Position numbers and translations under genes: made by a program. This document shows positions 8,465 to 15,854 of a stretch of DNA of 64,000 bases, piece after piece (within the stretch, counting starts at the first letter, position 1; every line of letters begins with the position of its first letter). This DNA is from G958296245 sp963664035. GTDB lineage: Bacteria > Chloroflexota > Dehalococcoidia > Lucifugimonadales > G958296245. The DNA lies in contig OY760867.2 in the NCBI GenBank assembly GCA_963664035.2, forward strand, positions 1,364,001 to 1,428,000, given 5' to 3'. The notes below the pieces were generated by a model. The model was not told where the DNA came from and did no database searches. It was given only the letters and a program-made list of their open reading frames with translations.

Positions 8465-8485
8465 AACATGGATGGACAGGATGGG
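8465..8485 (+). repeat. Dispersed ACATGGATGGACAGGATGG repeat, copy 2
   Basis: ACATGGATGGACAGGATGGG directly follows the last capsid-cassette gene; copy 1 lies between the protease and capsid genes. Confidence 0.5.
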
Positions 8486-8517
8486 CGCCGCCGGACCGGC
8501 GGGCGGGGGTGTCAGGC

Positions 8518-8847
8518 TCAGGTCTCGAAGCCGGACCTGAGGGCGCTCACGTTTATGTGGACCTTGTAGGCGTCCTGGGCGCGTTGGCGTTCCCACATGC
8601 GCTCGGCGTCGCGGGCGTCGGCCTGCCGGCGGGTGCCGAGGAAGGGCTGGCGGCCACGGTCCATGACGACGTAGACGCGGTCGCGGCATTGTGGGCAGCG
8701 GCGACCGCTGGTCCAGGGGGAGTGGAGGGTGGCGGCGCAGTGGGGGCATCTGGGGTCGGCGACGGCGACTTCGCGCCGGAGCGTGAGCAGGGCGGCAAGG
8801 CGGATGAGGGGGGCTAGGATGGCGGGTTGGGGGGATGCGTGTTGCAT
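8518..8847 (-). CDS. Small zinc-ribbon protein, unknown function
   Basis: A 109-residue protein on the strand opposite to the capsid cassette. CPHC and CPQC, about 18 residues apart, form a plausible four-Cys zinc ribbon (residues ~34-55). The C-terminal half is Arg/Gln/Ala-rich (ARDAERMWERQRAQDAYK) and probably helical. There is no clear ribosome site before ATG 8847, so the start is uncertain. It could be a cassette-associated regulator or an unrelated orphan; I do not recognise the family. Confidence 0.45.
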   Translation of the reverse strand: MQHASPQPAILAPLIRLAALLTLRREVAVADPRCPHCAATLHSPWTSGRRCPQCRDRVYVVMDRGRQPFLGTRRQADARDAERMWERQRAQDAYKVHINVSALRSGFET

Positions 8848-8913
8848 GTGTCCAGTGTAGCAGGGGCGGTAGTGGGGCGCACCCTGCGGCGTGGAGTGGG
8901 GGCGCCTCGCCGC

Positions 8914-10179
8914 CTAACGGGGGTCAAGCACCCGGCCCAGGAAGAGTATGGCGCCGGTCGCAGAGTCGCGGACCAGGAATATGAAGGGCCGGTCGATGGC
9001 CACCTCGGGTGGCTCTGACACTACCCTCGCGACTGCCGCCGTGGCCGCGGCCGCCTCGGTACCCTGTTCATCCACGGAGACGAACGCCTGGTGGATAACA
9101 TCGCTGATGAAGAGGCATGGGATATCCCCGGCGAGGCACGAGTTGCCATCCATGCCCGAGAAGTCGGACGCGCCACTGTCGAAGGCGTTGGACATGCCCA
9201 ACTGCCCGAGGGTTTCGGCCAGCTCGAACTGCGACTCGAACTCGAACTTCGGCATGACGAGAGCAATGCGCTCGCGTTGAGCGTCCCGGAGAGCCCGTTC
9301 CAGTAGGGCGGAATCCATCGAGTCTTCGAACTCCCTGAAGCGCCCTTCGTCGGGAAGCAAGATGGTCATGGAGAGCTCGTGACCGGCGTAGGGCAGGTCT
9401 AGGACCTGGTATCCATCCATCCACGCATAGCTGAAGGACTCGGTATTCCGCATCATGGGCACGAGGGTATCGCTGCCATCCAGCAGCCGGAAGGGCGCCT
9501 CGCTGGTGTCTTGCTCCTCGAAGGGTAAGGCCCAGGCCGCCTTGAAGTAGATGGCGTTGGTCAGCACCATCCTCGTGAGGGTGTCTATGACGCCCTCTGG
9601 GACGAGGTCTATGATCCTGTCTTCGGTCTGATCGGCTATCCAGTCGTTGATGGTAACCCTGGACTCCTCCGGGGCCTCGCGAAAGCTCGTTGGACGCACA
9701 CCGGCGCCGTAGCTTTCGGCGAGCAGGTCGATGAACGCCTGCTGGAACTCGTAGTCGTGCTGGGCCCAGACGGCATTGGCGATATTCAACCGGAATCCCT
9801 CGGCGTCCTCACCGCGTTCATCCTTTCCGCGGGAGGCGAGCCCCAGGTCGAGGGCGTTGAACGTGGGGTGCAGGCTGTGCTGGGGCAGGTTGAAGTGGAG
9901 GGTGTCGGCCATCTGGGTCTCGGTATCGCCACGAGCTCCGGCGTATGTCATGGCGAGGGCGAGGGAGATGCTGTAGGGAGAGTAGAAGAGGTTCTCGCCA
10001 TCTTCGCTCAGCGCCTCGTACAGGTCGAAGGCGAAGGCGGAGTTGCCGCGCACGAGGGCCGTGAGGTCGGCGTCGGTGGCTTTTGGCGCGGCGCGCTCCT
10101 TGCTCAGCCGGTCTCCTTGGCAGGCTACCAGTAGCATTATCAGGACTGCAGCGGCTACGAATGTGGAGAGGGTTCTCAT
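8914..10179 (-). CDS. Serpin lipoprotein A (protease inhibitor)
   Basis: A 421-residue serpin with a lipoprotein signal (LIMLLVAC, lipid Cys near residue 20), so it is predicted to be anchored outside the cytoplasmic membrane. The serpin core is complete: NAIYFKAAW (near 195), MTILLPDEGRF, HQAFVSVDEQGTEAAAATA (hinge) and RPFIFLVRD. The loop from P17 Glu reads through ARVV then SEPPEVAIDRPF; aligned to alpha-1-antitrypsin spacing, P1 is Val and P1' Ser, suggesting an elastase-like target. A GGAGG site precedes ATG 10179. It is one of three tandem copies with near-identical bodies but different reactive loops. Confidence 0.95.
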   Translation of the reverse strand: MRTLSTFVAAAVLIMLLVACQGDRLSKERAAPKATDADLTALVRGNSAFAFDLYEALSEDGENLFYSPYSISLALAMTYAGARGDTETQMADTLHFNLPQHSLHPTFNALDLGLASRGKDERGEDAEGFRLNIANAVWAQHDYEFQQAFIDLLAESYGAGVRPTSFREAPEESRVTINDWIADQTEDRIIDLVPEGVIDTLTRMVLTNAIYFKAAWALPFEEQDTSEAPFRLLDGSDTLVPMMRNTESFSYAWMDGYQVLDLPYAGHELSMTILLPDEGRFREFEDSMDSALLERALRDAQRERIALVMPKFEFESQFELAETLGQLGMSNAFDSGASDFSGMDGNSCLAGDIPCLFISDVIHQAFVSVDEQGTEAAAATAAVARVVSEPPEVAIDRPFIFLVRDSATGAILFLGRVLDPR

Positions 10180-10257
10180 CTTGGATGCAACCTCCTTGAC
10201 TTACGTGTTAGGTGAGAATCCAGGGTCAACTTGGGGTTGACTGGTGGGCATGCTCCC

Positions 10258-11661
10258 TTATCCACGGGGGTCGAGCAGCCGTCCCAGGAAGAGGATAGTG
10301 CCGGTGCCAGAATCGCGTACCAGGAATATGAAGGGCTGGTCGATGGCCACCCTAATTGGCTCGGGTCTAGCTGACTCGCCCACGACCACAACCGCCGTGG
10401 CTGCGGCCGCCTCGGTACCCTGTTCGTCCACGGATACGAATGCTTGGTGGATGACATCCCTGATGAAGAGGCACGGGACATCCCCGGCGGAGCACGAATT
10501 GCCATCCATACCCGAGAAGTCGGCTATGCCGCGAGTGAAGGCGTTGGACATGCCCATTTCCCCGAGGGTCTTGGCCAGCGCGAACTGCGACTCGAACTCG
10601 AACTTCGGCATGACAAGGTCGACATACTTGTGTTCGGCGTCTCCGAGCACTCGTTCCAGCAGGGTGGTATCCAGAGAGTCTTCGAACTCCCTGAAGCGCC
10701 CTTCGTCGGGGAGCAAGATGGTCATGGAGAGCTCGTGACCGACGTAGGGCAGGTCCACGGCTTGGTAGCCATCCATCCTCGCATAGCTGAAGGACGCGGT
10801 ATTCCGCATCATGGGCACGAGTATCTCGCTGCCATCCAGCAGATGGAAGGGCCCGTCGTTGGTGCGGCCCTCCTCGAAGGGTAAGGCCCAGGTTGCCTTA
10901 AAGTAGATGGCGTTGGTCAGCACCATCCTCGTGAGGGTGTCGATGACGCCCTGTGGGATGAGGTCTATGATCCTGTCTTCCGTCTGCTCCGCTATCCAGT
11001 CGTTGATGGTAACCCTGGACTCCTCCGGGGCCTCGCGGAAGTTCGCGTGCCTCACACCGGCGCCGTAGCTTTCGGCGAGCAGGTCGATGAACACCTGCTG
11101 GAACTCGTAGTCGTGCTGGGCCCAGACGGCGTTGGCGATATTCAAGGTGAATCCCCCGGCGTCCTCATCGCGCTCGTCCTTTCCACGGGAGGCGAGCTCT
11201 AGGTCGAGGGCGTTGAAGGCGGGGTGCAGGCTGTGCTGGGGCAGGTTGAAGTGGAGGGTGTCGGCCATCTGGGTCTCGGTATCGCCACGAGCTCCGGCCA
11301 AAATCCCCCACCTAAATGGCGGTGACGCTCTACGGCAAGGGGAGGGCTGGTTTGAAACCAGCCCCTACGGGGTGATGTCCGATAGATATGGCGCTGAACG
11401 TGGAGGTGGGGGATTTGGGCCGGCGTATGTCATGGCGAGGGCGAGGGAGATGCTGTAGGGGGAGTAGAAGAGGTTATCGCCGTCTTCTCTCAGTGCCTCG
11501 TATAGGTCGAAGGCGAAGGCGGCGTTTCCGTGCGCAAGGGCCGTGAGGTCGGCGTCGGTGGCTTTTGGCGCGGCACGCTCCTTGCTCAGCCGGTCTCCTT
11601 GGCAGGCTACGAGTACCATCATTAGAACTGCCGCAGCTACGAGTGTGAAAAGAGTTCTCAT
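10258..11661 (-). pseudogene. Serpin lipoprotein B, disrupted by a MITE-like insertion
   Basis: The same architecture as serpins A and C, starting at ATG 11661 behind AAGGAGG with lipobox MVLVAC, but interrupted after codon ~79 by a 122-bp element plus a 4-bp target duplication. The 126-bp net insertion keeps the two halves in the same frame, yet an in-element stop at 11365-11367 truncates the product to 98 residues. The downstream half is open from a TTG at 11301, which lacks a ribosome site and lies in the element. The reactive loop differs from A and C and is three residues longer (AVVVVGESARPEPIRVAID), so P1 is Glu or Arg depending on alignment. The removed element would restore a full serpin. 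Confidence 0.9.
11298..11419. mobile_element. 122-bp MITE-like element in serpin B, IS1380-like ends
   Basis: Terminal inverted repeats: left CCAAAATCCCCCACCT (11298-11313), right, read inward, CCCAAATCCCCCACCT (11419-11404), 15 of 16 matching. CCGG flanks both sides (11294-11297 and 11420-11423); serpins A and C have the uninterrupted site. The interior holds a foldback AGGGCTGGTTT/AAACCAGCCCC core at 11339-11372. The ends resemble those of the IS1380-family element at 54177-56059, which also has a 4-bp duplication, so that transposase type probably mobilised it. It carries no gene. Confidence 0.78.
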
Positions 11662-11725
11662 CTTTGTATGACACCTCCTTGAGAATCAAGGTCATATCTG
11701 GGGGTTGACTGCCGGGCATGCTCAC

Positions 11726-12994
11726 TCATCCACGGGGGTCGAGCAGCCGTCCCAGAAAGAGGATGGCGCCGGTGTCAGAATCGCGTACGAGGAATATGAA
11801 GGGGCGGTCGATGGCTAACTCGGATGGCTCTGACTCCAGTTGGAAGACAGCCGCGGTGGCCGCGGCAGCCTCGGTGCCCTGTTCGTCCACGGAGACGAAT
11901 GCCTGGTGGATGACGTCTTTGATGAAGAGGCACGGGACGTCCCCGGCGAAGCACGAGTTGCCGTCCATGCCCGAGAAGTCGGATGCGCGGTTGTCGAAGG
12001 CGTTGGGCATGCCCATCCGCTCGAGGGTCTTGGCCAGCTCGAACTGCGACTCGAACTCGAACTTCGGCATGACGAGAGCAAGGTGCTCGCGTTGAGCGTC
12101 CGCGAGGGCCTGCTCGACGAGGGCGGCATCCATCGAGTCTTCGAACTCCCTGAAGCGGCCTTCGTCGGGAAGCAGGATGGTCATGGAGACCTCATGACCG
12201 ACGTAGGGCAGGTCCATGACCTGGTATCCGTCTCCTTTTGCGTAGGCGAACCACTCGGTCTGGCGCATCATGGGCACGCGGGTCTCGCTGCCATCCAGCA
12301 GCCGGAAGGGCGCCTCGCTGGTGTCCTGCTCCTCGAAGGGTAAGGCCCAAGCCGCCTTGAAGTAGATTGCGTTGGTCAGCACCATCCTGGTGAGGTCGGT
12401 TATGACGCCCTCCGGGATGAGGTCTATGATCCTGTCTTCGGTCCGGTCGGCGATCCAGTCGTTGATGGTAACCCTGGACTCGTCCGGGGCCTCGCGGAAG
12501 TTCGCGTGCCTCACGCCGGCGCCGTAGCTTTCGGCGAGCAGGTCGATGAACACCTGCTGGAACTCGTAGTCGTGCTGGGCCCAGACGGCGTTGGCGATAT
12601 TCAAGGTGAATCCCCCGGCGTCCTCATCGCGCTCACCCTTTCCGCGGGAGGCGAGCTCGAGGTCGAGGGCGTTGAACGTGGGGTGCAGGCTGTCCTGAGG
12701 CAGGTCGAAGTGGAGGGTGTCGGCCATCTGGGTCTCGGTATCGCCCCTTGCTCCAGCGTATGTCATGGCGAGGGCGAGGGAGATGCTGTAGGGAGAGTAG
12801 AAGAGGTTCTCGCCGTCTTCTCTCAGTGCCTCGTATAGGTCGAAGGCGAAGGCGGCGTTTCCGTGCGCAAGGGCCGTGAGGTCGGCGTCGGTGGCTGTTG
12901 GCGCGGCGCGCTCCTTGCTCAGCCGGTCTCCCTGGCAGGCTGCCAGTAGCATCATTAGGACTGCCGCGGCTACGAACGTGGAGAGGGTTCTCAT
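11726..12994 (-). CDS. Serpin lipoprotein C (protease inhibitor)
   Basis: A 422-residue serpin with lipobox MLLAAC. ATG 12994 was chosen because it aligns with the starts of copies A and B and has GGAGG upstream; the frame is open further 5' but that stretch is repeat-derived. All serpin landmarks seen in copy A are present, including HQAFVSVDEQGTEAAAATA. The loop reads AAVFQLE then SEPSELAIDRPF, giving P1 Glu and P1' Ser with Leu at P2, a specificity distinct from copy A. It is the first gene of the tandem array on this strand and follows the OLD-like gene's terminator. Confidence 0.95.
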   Translation of the reverse strand: MRTLSTFVAAAVLMMLLAACQGDRLSKERAAPTATDADLTALAHGNAAFAFDLYEALREDGENLFYSPYSISLALAMTYAGARGDTETQMADTLHFDLPQDSLHPTFNALDLELASRGKGERDEDAGGFTLNIANAVWAQHDYEFQQVFIDLLAESYGAGVRHANFREAPDESRVTINDWIADRTEDRIIDLIPEGVITDLTRMVLTNAIYFKAAWALPFEEQDTSEAPFRLLDGSETRVPMMRQTEWFAYAKGDGYQVMDLPYVGHEVSMTILLPDEGRFREFEDSMDAALVEQALADAQREHLALVMPKFEFESQFELAKTLERMGMPNAFDNRASDFSGMDGNSCFAGDVPCLFIKDVIHQAFVSVDEQGTEAAAATAAVFQLESEPSELAIDRPFIFLVRDSDTGAILFLGRLLDPRG

Positions 12995-13136
12995 CTGGAA
13001 TGACACCTCCATGAGGCTTCGGCCCTGGGCCTGCATTTGCGCGTGTGCAGGGTCGTGGCCTCGTGCTTGGATTCCAGCATGCACTGGGATTGCCAAACCC
13101 ACCGCCTCCAGGGTCGGGTGAGGGTAGGCGCACACG

Positions 13137-13168
13137 AAAAAAGCCAGGGCCCGGCAGGGACCCTGGCT
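13137..13168 (-). terminator. Rho-independent terminator after the OLD-like gene
   Basis: Read on the minus strand, AGCCAGGG (13168-13161) pairs with CCCTGGCT (13149-13142) around an 11-nt loop and runs into six T (13142-13137). It isolates the OLD-like gene from the serpin array. Between it and serpin C, around 13068-13096, lies ATTCC-10 nt-GGGAT, reminiscent of the small ATTCCC-type palindromes scattered in many genomes. Confidence 0.78.
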
Positions 13169-13190
13169 TCTATCCGCGGCGGCCGCAGGC

Positions 13191-15005
13191 TCAGGCCACG
13201 GCGCGGGTGCGTTGGAGACCGACCGAGTGGGCGGCCGCCCCGTTCCCCGAGCCGTTCATCGGGCTGTTCACCGGCAGGAGGGCGTTGATGCGGTCGAAGA
13301 GGGCGGAGGCCCGCTCGACGGTCGCCTGGTCGATGTCGCCGCGCAACTGGGAGTGTTTCCCGAGCAGGTATGCCGCAGGGCGGTTCCTGTCGAACTCGCC
13401 CCCGGCTATGTCGTGCCGCTTGAAGTAGGACGCCACGCGCGCGGCGATCCTGGGGTTGCTGTCCGAGATCGACGGGCGCGTCAGGTCGGAGGGGAGGACG
13501 CCCTCGTAGGAGCGGTTCACCAGGTCGAGATAGAAGTCGGGCTCGAACAGGTCTTCGATGTCCGCGTCCCGGATCCTCGTGACCTCTACCCACCGTATGG
13601 GGTTCGCGCCGTCACTCGCGAGCGCCTCCACCCGCTCCTTCTTGGTGGGGGTTACGTCCATTAGCACCGCCACCGTGGTGTGGTCCTCGCTGAGCAGCGA
13701 GACGAAGGTCGGCACGTTTTCGGCGGCGCCCACAGGGATCATGACCCACCTGGGGTCCAGCCGGTCGCCCCTGGAGGACGCCACCACGTCCCCCAGCACC
13801 TGGAGATAGACCATGTCCGAGGGGCTGTTGACCATCAGGACGTTGGGCGCGAGGAAGAGGCGCTCCGCCAACTGGTAGCCGAGCGCGACCTGCAGCGGGA
13901 AGACAGTCTCGCTGTCGTTGCTCAGCACGTCGTCGCTCACGACGGTGCCGGCGCCGTTCAGGTCTTCGACCAGGCGGACGCTGTCGAGCCGCTCCAGGTC
14001 GACCATGAACGGGGAGTGGGTGGAGTATATGACCTGGTTCTTGTTGGCCAGGCGCTCCTTGATGAAGCGCAGGAAGTCCGTCTGTCCCATCGCGTGCAGG
14101 TTGGTCCCGGGCTCGTCCAGGAGCAGCACCAGGTCGTTGGTCTTCTCCTCCTCGAGGTTCGAGAAGTAGGTGAGGAAGGAGAAGAACCAGACGAAGCCCC
14201 TGGACCGCTCGTCGAACGGCACGGAGACCCGGTGGCGGTCGTTCCAGATCCTGATGTGGAGGATGGTGCCGCTGTTGAGCGGGGGAGGGTCGTTGGGGTT
14301 GGCCATCGACAGGTCGAAGGCTACCCGGAGCTGCTTGTTCTGCTGCCAGAACTCGAACAACTCGTCCGAAATGCCGATTGCCGCGGACTCCAACTCGGCC
14401 TTCAGGTGCTCGTAGTTGGTCTGCGCGCGAAGCTCTTCGATGTCGGTGCCCGCTACGGACAGCAGCGATAGGAAGGTCCTATCCGCGTCGTCGAGCTCGC
14501 CCCCGCCGTCCCGGCGCTCCACGAGGCTTTCGATCGATATCCGGCCCCGCATCGTGCTGTAGTTGTCGAAGTATACGAACTGGGGCATCAGGCGCTCGAG
14601 GCGCTCCTCGACGCTTCCGCGTACGACAGGGTCCGGCGACGGGTCGTTGAACTCGATCTCCCAGTTGAGATTATTGGCGTAGTCCTTGTGGACCATGACC
14701 TTCGGAGACGCGAGCTCCCCGAAACCGGCGGCCTCATCCTCGGAGAGCCTGAACTCGGCGCTGACGGCGGTCGCGGGCTGCGTCGGGTGGACCCGCTTGT
14801 AGCGGGCGTAGCCCTTGCGCGGGTAGTCCTTGAGGTCGAAGTGGGCCTTGGCGCCCATCACGGGGTTCAGCTTCCTGAGCGCTTGCAGGAACGCGGTCTT
14901 GCCCGACTCGTTCTTACCGACCATGCACGTGATCCCGTCGATAGAGACCCAGCCCGAGTCGTCGATGCTCTTGAAGTTGGTAACTCTGGCGCGGACTAAC
15001 TCCAT
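13191..15005 (-). CDS. OLD-family-like AAA ATPase with degenerate TOPRIM
   Basis: A 604-residue SMC/RecF-like ATPase. The Walker A is GKNESGKT (residues 30-37, GKNESGKS/T being typical of OLD nucleases), the ABC-type signature region FDERSRGFVW precedes Walker B LLLDEPGTNLH (near 297), and the His-switch STHSPFMVD is near 328. A C-terminal region in the place of the TOPRIM nuclease follows, but the expected metal-binding VEGPSD is MVNSPSD (near 391, Glu replaced by Asn) and the usual Asp-Gly-Asp is MDVTPTK, so nuclease activity may be lost. ATG 15005 follows GGAGACGG; an in-frame start 33 bp upstream is less likely. OLD-like proteins often act in anti-phage defence, which fits the neighbours hsdR and HigBA. 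Confidence 0.85.
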   Translation of the reverse strand: MELVRARVTNFKSIDDSGWVSIDGITCMVGKNESGKTAFLQALRKLNPVMGAKAHFDLKDYPRKGYARYKRVHPTQPATAVSAEFRLSEDEAAGFGELASPKVMVHKDYANNLNWEIEFNDPSPDPVVRGSVEERLERLMPQFVYFDNYSTMRGRISIESLVERRDGGGELDDADRTFLSLLSVAGTDIEELRAQTNYEHLKAELESAAIGISDELFEFWQQNKQLRVAFDLSMANPNDPPPLNSGTILHIRIWNDRHRVSVPFDERSRGFVWFFSFLTYFSNLEEEKTNDLVLLLDEPGTNLHAMGQTDFLRFIKERLANKNQVIYSTHSPFMVDLERLDSVRLVEDLNGAGTVVSDDVLSNDSETVFPLQVALGYQLAERLFLAPNVLMVNSPSDMVYLQVLGDVVASSRGDRLDPRWVMIPVGAAENVPTFVSLLSEDHTTVAVLMDVTPTKKERVEALASDGANPIRWVEVTRIRDADIEDLFEPDFYLDLVNRSYEGVLPSDLTRPSISDSNPRIAARVASYFKRHDIAGGEFDRNRPAAYLLGKHSQLRGDIDQATVERASALFDRINALLPVNSPMNGSGNGAAAHSVGLQRTRAVA

Positions 15006-15175
15006 CCGTCTCCTCCCATGGTGCTTGCTGCGGCCCATCGAACAGGGCCGCGCGTATTGCCGACAGGGGAAGCCTACGCAGCGCGCCGCTCGGCTTCAAG
15101 GTGTTTTGGGTCTCATTTCATACAGTTGCTAAACAAAGTCATAGCAAGCGCACAGCCCGCCCGCCCCTCAGCCAC

Positions 15176-15209
15176 CCCCGTAGGGGCTGGTTTCAAACCA
15201 GCCCTCCCC
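15176..15209. repeat. Foldback repeat identical to the core of the serpin MITE
   Basis: These 34 bp are the exact reverse complement of 11339-11372 inside the serpin-B element. The palindromic heart is GGGCTGGTTT/AAACCAGCCC. Terminal CCCCCACCT repeats are absent, so only the core is here. It lies 6 bp upstream of the predicted higBA -35 box. Confidence 0.75.
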
Positions 15210-15215
15210 CAGAGG

Positions 15216-15244
15216 TTGGCTCGTGTACCGGTACACGGTATAAT
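15216..15244 (+). promoter_or_regulatory. higBA promoter with palindromic operator
   Basis: TTGGCT (15216-15221) and a perfect TATAAT (15239-15244) are 17 bp apart. The spacer contains the 14-bp perfect palindrome GTGTACCGGTACAC (15224-15237). HigA antitoxins autorepress by binding palindromes over their promoter, so this is the likely operator. Transcription would start near 15251-15252, making the higB message effectively leaderless. Confidence 0.72.
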
Positions 15245-15251
15245 GAAGGTC

Positions 15252-15530
15252 ATGATAAGAACGTTTCGCCATCGAGGATTGAGGCGACTCTATGAGCGGG
15301 ATGACCCCAGCAAAGTGAGCCCTGACCTCGTGAACCGCGTTGCCACAGCTCTTGCGGACCTGGATGATGCTGGCAAGCCCAGCGACCTCAATCTTCCGGG
15401 ATATAGGCTACATCCTCTGAAGGGCGATCTGGAGGGGCTATGGAGCATCTTGATTTCCGCCAACTGGCGGATAGTCTTTCGCTTCGAAAGTGGAGACGTG
15501 TACGACGTTGACTTGGTCGACTATCACTAG
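15252..15530 (+). CDS. higB: HigB toxin (RelE-fold mRNA interferase)
   Basis: A 92-residue RelE/HigB-type toxin: MIRTFRHRGLRRLYERDD start, LNLPGYRLHPLKGDLEGLWSI core and WRIVFRFESGDVYDVDLVDYH end, all characteristic of HigB proteins that cleave mRNA on the ribosome. The gene precedes its antitoxin, the usual higBA order. ATG 15252 coincides with the predicted transcription start; an in-frame ATG at 15243 falls within the -10 box and is unlikely to be transcribed. It lies next to the OLD-like gene and upstream of ssrA. Confidence 0.9.
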   Translation: MIRTFRHRGLRRLYERDDPSKVSPDLVNRVATALADLDDAGKPSDLNLPGYRLHPLKGDLEGLWSILISANWRIVFRFESGDVYDVDLVDYH

Positions 15531-15545
15531 GGAGGACTACAGACG

Positions 15546-15845
15546 ATGGCCATGAAGAATCCGCCGCACCCGGGGCGTAGCATAAAGGAGAACTGCCTCG
15601 ACCCCCTGGGCCTGAGCGTTACCCAAGCCGCAAAGGCGCTGGGCGTGGCCCGCCACACCCTCTCACGAGTATTGAACGGCCATGCTGCGGTGTCGCCTGA
15701 GATGGCTATCCGCCTGGAGAAGGCGGGATGGTCCAATGCCGAGTTCTGGCTGCGGCGGCAGGCTTCCTACGACTTGGCGCAGGCGCGCAGGCACGAAGAC
15801 CGGATCAGGGTGGTGCGCTACCAGCCGCAGCCCACCACCCGGTGA
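15546..15845 (+). CDS. higA: HigA antitoxin (XRE-type HTH)
   Basis: A 99-residue antitoxin with the HigA N-terminus PPHPGRSIKENCLDPLGLS and an HTH (TQAAKALGVARHTLSRVLNG, residues ~27-46) followed by AVSPEMAIRLEKAGWSNAEFWLRRQ. It binds and neutralises HigB and represses the operon, presumably at the 15224-15237 palindrome. GGGAGGA precedes ATG 15546, 15 bp after higB. The stop lies 10 bp from the 3' CCA of ssrA, which is convergent. Confidence 0.92.
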   Translation: MAMKNPPHPGRSIKENCLDPLGLSVTQAAKALGVARHTLSRVLNGHAAVSPEMAIRLEKAGWSNAEFWLRRQASYDLAQARRHEDRIRVVRYQPQPTTR

Positions 15846-15854
15846 TAGACAGTG

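Noticed and set aside
10258..11301. Serpin B downstream half as a functional gene starting at TTG 11301
   Set aside because: The TTG is formed by the inserted element, no ribosome site precedes it, and the signal peptide and first ~80 residues would be missing.
13068..13096. ATTCC-10 nt-GGGAT palindrome as an integration repeat
   Set aside because: Only one imperfect copy was found in the window and nothing is inserted beside it; noted under the terminator entry only.
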